In this document: in pieces, positions 14,621 to 23,032 of the stretch
Numbering within the stretch: position 1 is the first letter of the stretch
Layout: every line of letters begins with the position of its first letter
NCBI GenBank assembly: GCA_029268645.1
Contig: JAQWNI010000222.1
Location: 1-48,742, forward strand
Direction: 5' to 3'
Source: Myxococcota bacterium
GTDB taxonomy: Bacteria; Myxococcota_A; UBA9160; UBA4427
Length of the DNA: 48,742 bases
The notes under the pieces: model-generated
Database searches by the model: none
Told to the model about the DNA's origin: nothing
Seen by the model: only the letters and a program-made list of their open reading frames with translations
Position numbers and translations under genes: made by a program

Positions 14621-17600
14621 TTACTGGGTCAGGTGGCCACAGTCGTCAACGTACCCGAGCATTCGCAGCTGCTCGCATTCTTCGAAAGTCATTTCCGCCT
14701 CGCCAGCATCTTCGACGGCTTCCCCCTCTGCTGCCCGGCGCTGTCGGTCGGCGTGATCCGCGAGGGCACGCACGGTCTCCATATTTTGGTCCAGGCTCAT
14801 GGGTTGGGACTCGCCCGGGTCAGTGGCAATTTCAAAAAGCTCCTGCTCCGGAAGGCCGCGGGGGTTTCCGGGATTGGCCGCGATCAATTTCATATCGTCG
14901 GTTCGCAGCGACCACAAAACATTGCCTTCGTGATCTTCCTCCGCGAAGTGCTGGCGATCTCTGACGTTTCTTGAGTTGACATTGCTGCGAAGGTCCACGC
15001 CTTGCATGGCTGCTGGGACTTGTGCGCCGGAAACTTCGATTAAGGTGGGGACAACATCGAGCAAGCGCGCGAGTCCATCGGTGGCGCCGACAGAAGGCGG
15101 CTGGACGCCGTTGGCCCATTTGACGAGTAGGGGCACTCGAATCTGTTCATCATACAGAGTCAAGCCATGCCAAAAGCCACCGTGGTCGTAGAACTCTTCA
15201 CCGTGGTCGGCGGTGAGGGCAATCACCGTGTTCTCATAGAGCCCAAGGGCGCGGAGCTGGTCGAGAAAGAGACCGAAATTTTGGTCTAAGAAGGCGATTT
15301 CGCCCTTATACAGCTCGCGCATTTCTTCGGCCAACTCCGGGCTGGGATGCTGATTCGAAACCCGTGCGATGCCATGCCCATCATAGGGATGACGAAAATA
15401 GGGATCGTGGGGGTCCATGTAGTGGAGGAAAAGGAAGAATCGGTCCTGGGCGTTTCGTTCCAACCAGTCGATGGCTACTTCGTTGACGGTCTCGGAATCT
15501 TGGTAGAAGTCTGCGGCGCGAATTCCCGGTTTCACTTTGAACCAGACCGCCCGCACGATGTTGTAGAGAATGAGTTTCGAAGAAGATTCTTCGGCCAGTG
15601 CTAAGTAGTCTGGCCCTAAGAAGTAGTATTCGTCGTAGCCTTGATTGAATCCGAAGCTGTCTGCCAGGTTGATGTTCGAGACAACCCCTCCAGTGGTGTA
15701 GCCGCGGTCTTGCATGACTTCTGCGACCATCTCGACGTCTGGAGATAGAACAGATGGTTTGGCGATCGCCCGATGGGTTGAGGGCAGCAATGAGGTAAGC
15801 AGGGTGGCCGTTGCGGGCTTGGTCCATGAAGCGTGGGAGAAGGCTTCGAATCGTGTCCCACCGTCCTCGATGAGTGAACAAATGTTCGGGGCTTCGACTT
15901 CGCCGCCGTAGCACGAGAGGTAATCGGCCCGAAGTGTATCCACGGTGACTAGAATGATGTTGGGCACGGATCTCAAGGCGCTGGGAATCTCGCCGCGGCC
16001 TGCTCCGGGAGCGGCGCTTCCGATGCTCAGTGAGATAAAGAAACCGATGATCACGACGACAGCGAGTACGGCTCCAGAGCCGCTGGGTTTGGTCAGGAAG
16101 CGAAGGGGGCCAGCGAATAACTTTCGTCCCCCAAAGAAGATCAAAAGGGTCACCACGCCAAACCCAGCGAGAACGCCCAGCAGAACTCCGGGGGGAGGCA
16201 TCTGCTCGAGATAGACGTCTCGACGGAGACGAAAGACCGCGATCGCCAGGGCAAAGGGAATCAGTGTGCCGATGAGCCCCAGGGTCGGAACCCAGCTTTG
16301 GATCTCCTTCTCATCCATCGGCAGAAAGCCGAGGACCGCCCCCCCGAGCAGCGCGAGGCCGCCCAAAATGGCCGAGTAGGCGAGGGGGCCATACCAGAGG
16401 ACCTGAGCTTCAGAGCCGAACCCACCTTGGGCAATGACCAGGCTTTCCAAGACACCGATGATGATGCCGGCGAGAAGACCGGCAGAAAGCCCGGCCAAGG
16501 CGCTTTTGACGACACGCTGAGCCAGCGGAACCTCGACCCGTCCGGATGCAGCTTCCGCACTCTCCCGGCGTTCTCGCTCTTCTTCAGTCTCCAAAGCAAC
16601 CGCGGCCTTGGCGGCTTCTTCGTAGTCGACTTGCACACCGTCGACCAGGCAGAAAGCCGGGGTGTAGTCCTTGCCCCGAACCCACCAGAAGATGAAACCC
16701 AGCATGGTCGGGGCTTCGGCCGCCCAGAAACCGAGGGCGGCGGAGACGATGGCCGCGGCGGGCCCGATCAAGCTGCCGAGCAGCACATATTGGGCCGCCT
16801 CGCGGATGCCCTCTCCGGCGATCGTAAAGGGACTCAAGACTGTGGCAAAAATTTGAATCGAAGAGCCAAAGGTGACTTGCCAGAAGTCGGCCCCCGTCGC
16901 ACCGATCGCGAGAGCGGTGAAGTAGTACATCGCCGCGGTGGTGAAGTGGACCAGAAAGCTCATGAATAGGACCATCATCATGAGACCCTTTTTATCTCGA
17001 TAGGCTCCTGCGGCGGTGGTGATACGGGAGAGGAGTCCGGTCAGCCGATCTTTTCCAGGAATAGGGAGGTTGGCCAAAAGCCATTGAACGACTCCGGGGT
17101 ACCAGAGCACGAGGAGAAGGCCGCCGATGATTCCCAATGCCAAAGGAATGGACACAGAGGCAAAGAGCAGAGCGTTGTCGCCGAAAATGGAGATGCCAAA
17201 GGGCAAGGAAACCAAGAAGGTCAGAAAGACTCCGGAGAATCCGCAGATCTTTTCCAAAAACTTGGCCGCGGAGACCTCGACGGTCTGACCGCTAAAACGA
17301 GCTGCATCGTAGAGGGTGTAGCCGTCGAGGCCGGCGGTGCTGGGGAGAAAAGTGCCAATCGCGCGGCCGATCAGGAAGGACCCGAAGATGTGCGGAAAAG
17401 GAAGCTGGATGCCCTGGCCCTGTAGGACCAAGATCCAGCGGTACATCGAGGCCAGCATTCCGATGAGTTTTACTCCAGTCGCGATGCCGAGGAACGTCCA
17501 AAAGGTTGTCGCGTCAATGCGACCGAGTTGGTCAGCGATTAGCCTCCACGCAATCACTTGGGTGCCGTCTTCCATCGCGATCGGATGGGAGAGCAAAAGC

Positions 17601-17728
17601 CAGAAAGCCCGCACAGTGAAGTAAGCCTTGAGCACGCTGAGGATGCGACTTCGCCAGGGTTCCGGGGCGAATTTCGAGACCAGCAGGGCTGAGGCCGCTA
17701 GGATGAGGACCTCAAGAAGGATCAACAT
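14621..17728 (-). CDS. Fusion of a flippase-like (LPG synthase TM/UPF0104) domain and a sulfatase-like alkaline-phosphatase-superfamily domain
   Basis: The 1035-residue membrane protein has three parts. Residues 1-350 form a multi-span UPF0104/lysylphosphatidylglycerol-synthase-type transmembrane domain (GRAIGTFLPSTAGLDGYTLY, AKFLEKICGF, GEGIREAAQYVLLGSL). Residues 405-570 hold about six more hydrophobic segments. Residues 588-1000 are a sulfatase-type catalytic domain with metal ligands in VTVDTLRADYL (Asp597), MDPHDPY and TADHGEEFYDHGGFWHG (Asp841, His842, His854). The usual formylglycine CxPxR is absent; the aligned site is WTKPAT with Thr636. A threonine nucleophile is known in phosphoethanolamine and phosphoglycerol transferases, so envelope phospho-group transfer is more likely than sulfate hydrolysis. 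That is inference. The start ATG has GGAG ten bases upstream. Confidence 0.85.
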   Translation of the reverse strand: MLILLEVLILAASALLVSKFAPEPWRSRILSVLKAYFTVRAFWLLLSHPIAMEDGTQVIAWRLIADQLGRIDATTFWTFLGIATGVKLIGMLASMYRWILVLQGQGIQLPFPHIFGSFLIGRAIGTFLPSTAGLDGYTLYDAARFSGQTVEVSAAKFLEKICGFSGVFLTFLVSLPFGISIFGDNALLFASVSIPLALGIIGGLLLVLWYPGVVQWLLANLPIPGKDRLTGLLSRITTAAGAYRDKKGLMMMVLFMSFLVHFTTAAMYYFTALAIGATGADFWQVTFGSSIQIFATVLSPFTIAGEGIREAAQYVLLGSLIGPAAAIVSAALGFWAAEAPTMLGFIFWWVRGKDYTPAFCLVDGVQVDYEEAAKAAVALETEEERERRESAEAASGRVEVPLAQRVVKSALAGLSAGLLAGIIIGVLESLVIAQGGFGSEAQVLWYGPLAYSAILGGLALLGGAVLGFLPMDEKEIQSWVPTLGLIGTLIPFALAIAVFRLRRDVYLEQMPPPGVLLGVLAGFGVVTLLIFFGGRKLFAGPLRFLTKPSGSGAVLAVVVIIGFFISLSIGSAAPGAGRGEIPSALRSVPNIILVTVDTLRADYLSCYGGEVEAPNICSLIEDGGTRFEAFSHASWTKPATATLLTSLLPSTHRAIAKPSVLSPDVEMVAEVMQDRGYTTGGVVSNINLADSFGFNQGYDEYYFLGPDYLALAEESSSKLILYNIVRAVWFKVKPGIRAADFYQDSETVNEVAIDWLERNAQDRFFLFLHYMDPHDPYFRHPYDGHGIARVSNQHPSPELAEEMRELYKGEIAFLDQNFGLFLDQLRALGLYENTVIALTADHGEEFYDHGGFWHGLTLYDEQIRVPLLVKWANGVQPPSVGATDGLARLLDVVPTLIEVSGAQVPAAMQGVDLRSNVNSRNVRDRQHFAEEDHEGNVLWSLRTDDMKLIAANPGNPRGLPEQELFEIATDPGESQPMSLDQNMETVRALADHADRQRRAAEGEAVEDAGEAEMTFEECEQLRMLGYVDDCGHLTQ

Positions 17729-17901
17729 AGAGAGGGTTCTCCGGTGTAATTTGGGTACCGGTCCATAGGCACCCGTTTAAAATTTGCTCGAGACTCATCC
17801 CTGACGCGGAGTTCACGTCTTTTAAGGTCGCGGGGCATAAGGGGAGTGCACATAAGGCGTTCGCAGGTTATGGAATTTCCGCAACGAGAGAAAGCAGCTG
17901 A

Positions 17902-17931
17902 GGAATAAGTGCAGTTTTCGCGCATTATTCC
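17902..17931. promoter_or_regulatory. Strong inverted repeat upstream of the membrane fusion gene
   Basis: GGAATAA (17902-17908) and TTATTCC (17925-17931) form a perfect 7-bp inverted repeat, extended inward by TGC/GCA with one bulged base. It lies in the 238-base gap between the lipoprotein gene and the start of the 1035-residue gene. It could be an operator or a leader hairpin. There is no T-tract, so a plain terminator is less likely. Confidence 0.4.
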
Positions 17932-17933
17932 GT

Positions 17934-17953
17934 TAGGCGTGGGCGCTCGCCTA
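17934..17953 (-). terminator. GC-rich hairpin after the lipoprotein gene
   Basis: TAGGCG (17934-17939) pairs perfectly with CGCCTA (17948-17953) around an 8-base loop, 13 bases downstream of the lipoprotein stop on the minus strand. No U-tract follows, so termination is only a possibility. Confidence 0.3.
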
Positions 17954-17966
17954 CAGTGCAAGCGGA

Positions 17967-19022
17967 TCAGTCTGTTTTTTCGAGAAGCGCGCCTCGACGC
18001 GCTTCGTATTCCTCTGCGGTGATCTGCCCCTTGGCTCGAGCTTCTTCGAGGTCAGCAAGTTGTCGGAGATCCTGGGCCGAGAGTCCACGTAGAGAATCGG
18101 TCTGGCTCTTTTTGGGGTCAGAGGCGACAGCCGCTGTGGAGGCGCCGCCGGCGACGGCCGCCGCACCAGTGACTTTGCTTGCCGAGACCGTTGCTGAAGA
18201 TTCGACGATCGGAGATTCGGTGGAAGCGCCGGCGGCGGCTGTCGAGGCCGCCGCAGCTGCGGTACCGGCGGCCTCATCAGGACCGACTTTGTTTGTGTTC
18301 ATCGGTACTTTTTGTTCGCTGTCTTCTGGACTCGTGGACTCATGGTCGGCTTGCGTTCGGTGGCCAGCGACGTTTTGTTCAATGGCCTCCGCGCCAAAAG
18401 CCGAATCTCGCCAGACGACCTTAATCCCTTGAGGACCATTCGCCTCGTAGGGGCCATCCGCGACGGTGTTGAACGGCATAACGATTTCGCCTACGACGGG
18501 TGTCGGCAAGTCATAGCGAGCGGGTTCCATCTTGTCCTTCGCGCGGCGTTCGTTGGCCTCTGAGCCGAGGCGCGAAAGGTCGATGATCAGCTCTTCCCCC
18601 TCGACCCAGGTGACAAAGCTGGTCAGAAACTTCCGTGCGAAGACGAAATTGTGCATTCTTTTTTCGAGGGCCAGCACGACGATTTCTTGATTGGGTCCCG
18701 CCTCCGCGTAGGCACGGGATAGACCGTCGGCAATTTTCGGCAATAGCTTGCGCGAAATGGCAAAGCGGCGTTCGCGAAGGGTGGACTTCCGAGAGGGGCG
18801 CTCGTCGACTTGGATTCCAGAGAGGATGGCTTGGAGGCGAGCTGGGGAGATCTTGATGGGTTGATTGTAACCCCGGGGTAGGGTCTTGAAGCCGAGGGTG
18901 GGCTTTTCGCTGCGAAGGCGAATTTCAAGACCTTGTTCATTGATGACCGTCTTACTGACGGTGCGGGTCGCGCAGGCAGGAAGCAGCGCAACGATCAGAC
19001 ACGTAAGAAGGAAAGGGCGCAT
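17967..19022 (-). CDS. Ala-rich lipoprotein with C-terminal SHOCT-like motif
   Basis: The 351-residue protein begins with a lipoprotein signal peptide (MRPFLLTCLIVALLPAC, lipid-acceptor Cys17). Residues about 20-215 form an uncharacterised globular region containing EIVVLALEKRMHNFVFARKF and VTWVEGEELIIDLSRL. Residues about 245-315 are an Ala/Ser/Thr-rich low-complexity spacer. The end, LADLEEARAKGQITAEEYEA, matches the short helical SHOCT pattern, a domain usually found at protein termini. It is probably anchored in the envelope. It lies upstream of the flippase-sulfatase fusion on the same strand, but 238 bases and two hairpins separate them. Function is not recognised. Confidence 0.75.
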   Translation of the reverse strand: MRPFLLTCLIVALLPACATRTVSKTVINEQGLEIRLRSEKPTLGFKTLPRGYNQPIKISPARLQAILSGIQVDERPSRKSTLRERRFAISRKLLPKIADGLSRAYAEAGPNQEIVVLALEKRMHNFVFARKFLTSFVTWVEGEELIIDLSRLGSEANERRAKDKMEPARYDLPTPVVGEIVMPFNTVADGPYEANGPQGIKVVWRDSAFGAEAIEQNVAGHRTQADHESTSPEDSEQKVPMNTNKVGPDEAAGTAAAAASTAAAGASTESPIVESSATVSASKVTGAAAVAGGASTAAVASDPKKSQTDSLRGLSAQDLRQLADLEEARAKGQITAEEYEARRGALLEKTD

Positions 19023-19074
19023 AACGACGGAAGATAGCAGCGAAGTCTGGCAGGGGAGTTGTATCAGCGCCGGC

Positions 19075-20976
19075 TCAGTCTAGAGCGATGAAGATCTGAC
19101 GGACGCCCCAGGCGGCCACCCAAGCGAGGACCAGCAGGTAACCGAAGGCAAAGGCTGGCCAGCGCCAGGAATTGGTTTCGCGGGCCATCGTGGCCAGGGT
19201 GGATGTGCACAGCAGCGCAAAGACAAAGAAGGTCAGGAGAGCGGCCACTGTGGGAGGGTCGAAGAGAGGCTTTCCTGTTTCTGGTCGAATGTCGGCGCGG
19301 ATCGCCGTTCGGAGCGACGCGTCCGGATCGCTGGCCGAGTAAATCTGCGCCAGGGTGGCGACGATGACCTCTCGGGCTGCGAGGCTGGCCAACAGGCCCA
19401 CACCGATCTTCCAGTCGAACCCCAGCGGTGCAATGAGGGGCTCTATGGCTTTACCGGCTTGGCCAGCGGCACTGTGTTCGAGGGCGTAGCTGGCGGCTTC
19501 GTCTGGGCTCAGACCAGAGGGTGGTGTCGTCTGGGGAAAAGTCAGCAGCACCCAGAGCAGCATTGATGTGAGTAAAATGATCGTTCCGGCTCGTTTCAAA
19601 AAAGCAAACGCGCTCCCCCAGATTTGGGAAAGCCAAAGTCTCAGCCCGGGAATGCGGTAGGAGGGGAGTTCAAGCACGAAAGGCATGGGCTCCCCTTGAA
19701 GAACGGTTTTCCGCAGGACGGCAGCGACCGCGGTGGCCGACAAGGGGGCTACGAGATAGAGGGCCAGCATCACGAGCCCTTGGAGCCCGATGGGCCCGAA
19801 TACGTCGCGGGCGGGAACGAAGGCGGCGACCAGTAGTGTGTAGACGGGCAGCCGAGCCGAACAGGTCATGAGAGGGGCGACAAGAATGGTGACCAGACGA
19901 TCTCGAGGGGAGGGCACGGTTCGGGTGGCCATGATGCCGGGTACCGCACACGCGTAAGAAGAAAGAAGCGCGACGAAAGCTCTTCCCTCGAGCCCCACTC
20001 GAGCCATGGCTCGATCCACCACGAAGGCTGCGCGCGCCATGTAGCCGACATCCTCTAGTAGATAGAGAAGCGAGAAGAGCAGGACGATTTGCGGAAGGAA
20101 AATCACAACCGAGCCGACGCCTGCGATTAATCCATCAGCGACGAAATCCGCCAGAAAACCGGCAGGTAAGAGGGTCCGGCTGAGATCGGACGCGGCGCTG
20201 ACGCCAAGATCGATCAGATCCATGGCGGGCGTTGCCCAGCTGAAGATCAGTTGAAAAAACGTCACCATCACGAAGCCGAATAGCGCCACGCCCCACACGG
20301 GATGGAGGACGATTCGGTCGACCCAATCAGTCACGGTATGGGTTCCCGGACGCTTCTCCACGACATGTTGGAGAATGGAATCGGCCCAGGCCGCTCGTTC
20401 GATTTGATCGGTAGGCGGCATGACTGGAGGGGATGACCAGGTCTCTGGGCTGGCGAGTTGTTCGCGAAGCGCAGCCAACCCGATTCCACGATGGCCGATG
20501 ACACCGGTGACCGGTATCCCGAGGGCGGCCGAAAGGCGCTCAAGGTCGAGTTGTCCCTTCCGAGCTCTCAATTCATCGATCATCGTGACGACGAGGCAGG
20601 TCGGAAGCCCCAAGTTGAGGATTTGCCCCACGAGGAGCATGGAGCGTTCGAGCGAACAGGCGTCGGCGACGATCACGATGGCTTCAGGCGCCGGCGTGTC
20701 CGGAATTTCTCCAGCGAGAACCTGGCCGACCACCGCTTCATCCGGGCTCACGGGATCGAGGGAATAGGTTCCGGGTAGGTCGATGATTTTCGCGGTTCGA
20801 CTCTTCAGGCGAAGAGTCCCCTCGCGTCTTTCGACGGTGACGCCGGGGTAGTTGCCGACCCGGGCGCGAAGGCCCGTCAAAGCGTTGAAGACTGTGGTCT
20901 TCCCCGAGTTGGGGCTGCCGATGAGCGCCAGTCGAAGAGGCGCCGTTCGCTGGGTTTGGAAATCAGATTCACTCAT
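19075..20976 (-). CDS. feoB: Ferrous iron transport protein B
   Basis: FeoB is the inner-membrane Fe(II) transporter with an N-terminal G domain. The 633-residue protein, shorter than the 770-residue E. coli form, has G1 GSPNSGKTT, G2 region GNYPGVTVE, G3 DLPGTYSL, a G4-like TMIDE in which the normal Asn is Thr, and a guanine-dissociation-inhibitor helical region. The membrane gates follow: YACAVPGIMATR with the conserved cysteine, and SLAAREVIVATLAQIY. It follows feoA by 30 bases. The Asn-to-Thr change in G4 may weaken guanine selectivity. No FeoC gene is present, and no Fur box was recognised. Confidence 0.95.
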   Translation of the reverse strand: MSESDFQTQRTAPLRLALIGSPNSGKTTVFNALTGLRARVGNYPGVTVERREGTLRLKSRTAKIIDLPGTYSLDPVSPDEAVVGQVLAGEIPDTPAPEAIVIVADACSLERSMLLVGQILNLGLPTCLVVTMIDELRARKGQLDLERLSAALGIPVTGVIGHRGIGLAALREQLASPETWSSPPVMPPTDQIERAAWADSILQHVVEKRPGTHTVTDWVDRIVLHPVWGVALFGFVMVTFFQLIFSWATPAMDLIDLGVSAASDLSRTLLPAGFLADFVADGLIAGVGSVVIFLPQIVLLFSLLYLLEDVGYMARAAFVVDRAMARVGLEGRAFVALLSSYACAVPGIMATRTVPSPRDRLVTILVAPLMTCSARLPVYTLLVAAFVPARDVFGPIGLQGLVMLALYLVAPLSATAVAAVLRKTVLQGEPMPFVLELPSYRIPGLRLWLSQIWGSAFAFLKRAGTIILLTSMLLWVLLTFPQTTPPSGLSPDEAASYALEHSAAGQAGKAIEPLIAPLGFDWKIGVGLLASLAAREVIVATLAQIYSASDPDASLRTAIRADIRPETGKPLFDPPTVAALLTFFVFALLCTSTLATMARETNSWRWPAFAFGYLLVLAWVAAWGVRQIFIALD

Positions 20977-21006
20977 GACGGGATCGTTGAAGGACCGCGA
21001 AGCAGA

Positions 21007-21291
21007 TCAGCGGGACGGCTCCTTCGACGCCTTTCTCGTGACGCGGACATGACGCGAATCCGCCTCGCGCAAGCACAGTTGAAAACCGCGCAGCGCGTAG
21101 AGAGAGGGATCGCCGAGTGGGGCTCGACGCAGAACCTGTACTCGGGTGCCTGGGAGAAACCCGAGATCGAGCATTCGGCGCCCAGCCGCATCCCCGAGAT
21201 CGACCCCCATCACTTCGCACTCGGACCCCGGCCGAATTTCGGATAGACGACACGCGGAGCTCTCCGAATCCGAGTTGAAATCCGTTTTCAT
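21007..21291 (-). CDS. feoA: Ferrous iron transport protein A
   Basis: FeoA is a small cytosolic SH3-fold partner of FeoB. The 94-residue product shows the family pattern: CRLSEIRPGSECEVMGVD, RRMLDLGFLPGTRVQVLRR, GDPSLYALRGFQLCLREADS. It carries a short extra N-terminal stretch of about 12 residues and a basic tail. It is the first gene of a feoA-feoB operon on the minus strand and is divergent from the complex-I-like cluster. Confidence 0.92.
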   Translation of the reverse strand: MKTDFNSDSESSACRLSEIRPGSECEVMGVDLGDAAGRRMLDLGFLPGTRVQVLRRAPLGDPSLYALRGFQLCLREADSRHVRVTRKASKEPSR

Positions 21292-21349
21292 CGCGGCGGA
21301 GCCTAGCGGCCTGCCCTTCGAAAACCAATTGGCCTGAGGCCCCTAAACC

Positions 21350-21378
21350 TTGACGCCCGCGGGGAATAGCGCTAAAAT
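21350..21378 (+). promoter_or_regulatory. Sigma-70-type promoter of the nuo-like membrane cluster
   Basis: TTGACG (21350-21355) and TAAAAT (21373-21378) are separated by exactly 17 bases, each hexamer one base from consensus. The expected transcription start, around 21385, lies upstream of the first gene of the cluster. This is the clearest promoter seen in the window. Confidence 0.7.
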
Positions 21379-21456
21379 ACCCGTGATTTCGGGCGTCTGT
21401 GCGTGAGCCGGAATCAACCGGTTCCTTCGGAGTACAGGGGAGAGGGGCGGCCGAAC

Positions 21457-21783
21457 GTGTCCGACGCGGTGGGGCTTCTGGTGATGCTCGTCCCAGGTAC
21501 GGTTCTGGTCGGAGGAATCCTTGCATGGGCTCGACGCGGTTCGAGTATTGAGGATGTCTCAGGCCGGGTTTCTCTGGCTCCCGTCCGATCTGCGGCTCCG
21601 GTCCATCGGTTGGCCCGCTGGGTGCCGTTTTTGCTCTTCTGCACTGCCGGATTGCTGGGACTGATCCTCGGTGTTCTCGTGGAGCGTCCGCTGAGCCCGG
21701 TGGTGGCGTTTGGGATACTCGGATTGCTCGGTCCGGGCTTCCTGGGCTTGGTTTGGGCGGGCTCGAGGGGCTTTTTTAAGTGA
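21457..21783 (+). CDS. Highly diverged NuoA-like three-span membrane protein
   Basis: The 108-residue protein has one hydrophobic span near the N-terminus (VGLLVMLVPGTVLVGGILAW), a polar loop, and two close spans near the C-terminus (WVPFLLFCTAGLLGLILGVL and VVAFGILGLLGPGFLGLVWA). This is the topology of NuoA, and it occupies the nuoA position ahead of nuoH. The NuoA loop signature (PYECG-like) and the TM2 acidic residues (FDVE) are missing, so the assignment rests on topology and position. The GTG at 21457 has a GGGGAGAGGGG nine bases upstream and is preferred over an in-frame GTG at 21403 without a ribosome site. Confidence 0.5.
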   Translation: MSDAVGLLVMLVPGTVLVGGILAWARRGSSIEDVSGRVSLAPVRSAAPVHRLARWVPFLLFCTAGLLGLILGVLVERPLSPVVAFGILGLLGPGFLGLVWAGSRGFFK

Positions 21784-21841
21784 GAGATTGGCGTCGTGGC
21801 CAAATCAAGACGCGGGTTCGTTGGATGAACCGAGACCCGCG

Positions 21842-23032
21842 ATGCAGGGCGCGCCCCCTTTCTCCGACACGGCTCATCTTGCTCTGGATCGTTTCGTAGT
21901 GGGCTTACTCCTCGGCGCCTGTCTCTGGACCCTCATTTTGTTCGGTTTCTTCTTTCCGATAACGGCTTTTTGGGAAGCCCGCAGCCGGGCCCGGGCAGCT
22001 GGGCTGATTCCATTCGCAAAGGGAAGCTCGCCGCAAACCCCTTTCGACGCTTTGATCGGCCCCTTCGTCGAAATGCGTCAGGTTCTGCATGCAGCTTCGC
22101 GCGGCGTGACAGCCGAAGCCTCGCTGACAGCCAGTTTCGTGCCTTGGATTAGTTTTTGGTCTGCGCTGGTTCTTTTTGCCATCGTTCCTGTCGGAGGCGC
22201 TTTTCAGTTTAGAGGGGGGGCCTGGTCGGCCTTGCTCGCAGACCCTCGGTGGGGTCTGCTGCTTGCTTTCCTTGCACCGGCCGTGGGACTCTTTGGAGCC
22301 ACACTACATCGGGTGCTGGGGGCGGGGTACGGGATCCATTCGCCGTCGACCGAATGGGACCGCCGGGCACCGCTGGCATGGCTCGCCATGGGGGCGTCGC
22401 TGATTCCAATACTGCTCACCTATGGCACCCTGCAACCCCTCGAAATTGGTTTGCGCCAAGACATCCTCTTTACGCCGGCGGACTCCTCTTTTTTGAGGGG
22501 CTTGGATCCTTTACCCGAGGCGGTCCAAGCGCTTCGTCTGCCCGGATGGGGCCTGGTCTTGAACCCGCCTTCCGGAGTTCTCTTTTTCCTATCCTCCTTT
22601 TTTCTCGTTGGGAGTTCTTCTTTTCAGGGTCCGATTCGGTCAGAGGGGATCAACGGCATCTCGGGTGGCGTTGGCGCGATGCTCACGCTTTTTAGTTCAC
22701 GCCTTTGGCTTCTCGCATTCACTTCGCTTTTTGTCTTCATCTACCTCGGAGGGGGGGCGATTCCTGGTCTTGCGCAAATTCAAATCGTGGCCTGGGTTTC
22801 GCCCTATTATGGTTCGGGCTTTGCTCAGATCCTTTGTTTAGCGGTCCAGGCCGCAACCTTTTTCGTCAAGTGGGTCGTCGTATTGAGACTCTGGATCGCT
22901 TTGGCCTCGAAATGGAGCTCTTGGTCCGAGTGTCGAATTCAACGACTTTGTCGCCGGGTCCTTCTCCCGGGAGCTTTGCTGGATACGGCGGTCACCGTTT
23001 TACTTTTGATTCGCCTTGGGAGCGGAGCGTGA
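21842..23032 (+). CDS. NuoH-like complex I membrane subunit, diverged
   Basis: NuoH normally joins the quinone site to the proton-pumping arm of complex I. This 396-residue polytopic protein keeps the NuoH order: the ER-like EARSRAR (Glu45), TPFDALIGPFVEMRQVLHAA where NuoH has GLLQPLADGIKLLLKE, then SFVPWISFWSALVLFAIVPVG, and late LFVFIYLGGGAIPG and FFVKWVVVLRLWIALA. The GPNRVGP motif and the acidic first loop with its ERAPFDLPE-like signature are absent. The ATG at 21842 has no strong ribosome site. Its stop overlaps the next start in TGATG. Confidence 0.7.
   Translation: MQGAPPFSDTAHLALDRFVVGLLLGACLWTLILFGFFFPITAFWEARSRARAAGLIPFAKGSSPQTPFDALIGPFVEMRQVLHAASRGVTAEASLTASFVPWISFWSALVLFAIVPVGGAFQFRGGAWSALLADPRWGLLLAFLAPAVGLFGATLHRVLGAGYGIHSPSTEWDRRAPLAWLAMGASLIPILLTYGTLQPLEIGLRQDILFTPADSSFLRGLDPLPEAVQALRLPGWGLVLNPPSGVLFFLSSFFLVGSSSFQGPIRSEGINGISGGVGAMLTLFSSRLWLLAFTSLFVFIYLGGGAIPGLAQIQIVAWVSPYYGSGFAQILCLAVQAATFFVKWVVVLRLWIALASKWSSWSECRIQRLCRRVLLPGALLDTAVTVLLLIRLGSGA

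Noticed and set aside
17722-17961. 79-residue minus-strand frame upstream of the membrane fusion gene
   Set aside because: It has no domain, covers the hairpin-containing control region, overlaps the start of the large gene, and its composition is unlike the neighbouring proteins.
21292-21402. Fur box expected between feoA and the complex-I-like cluster
   Set aside because: No GATAATGATAATCATTATC-like 19-mer is present; the region only shows the plus-strand promoter.
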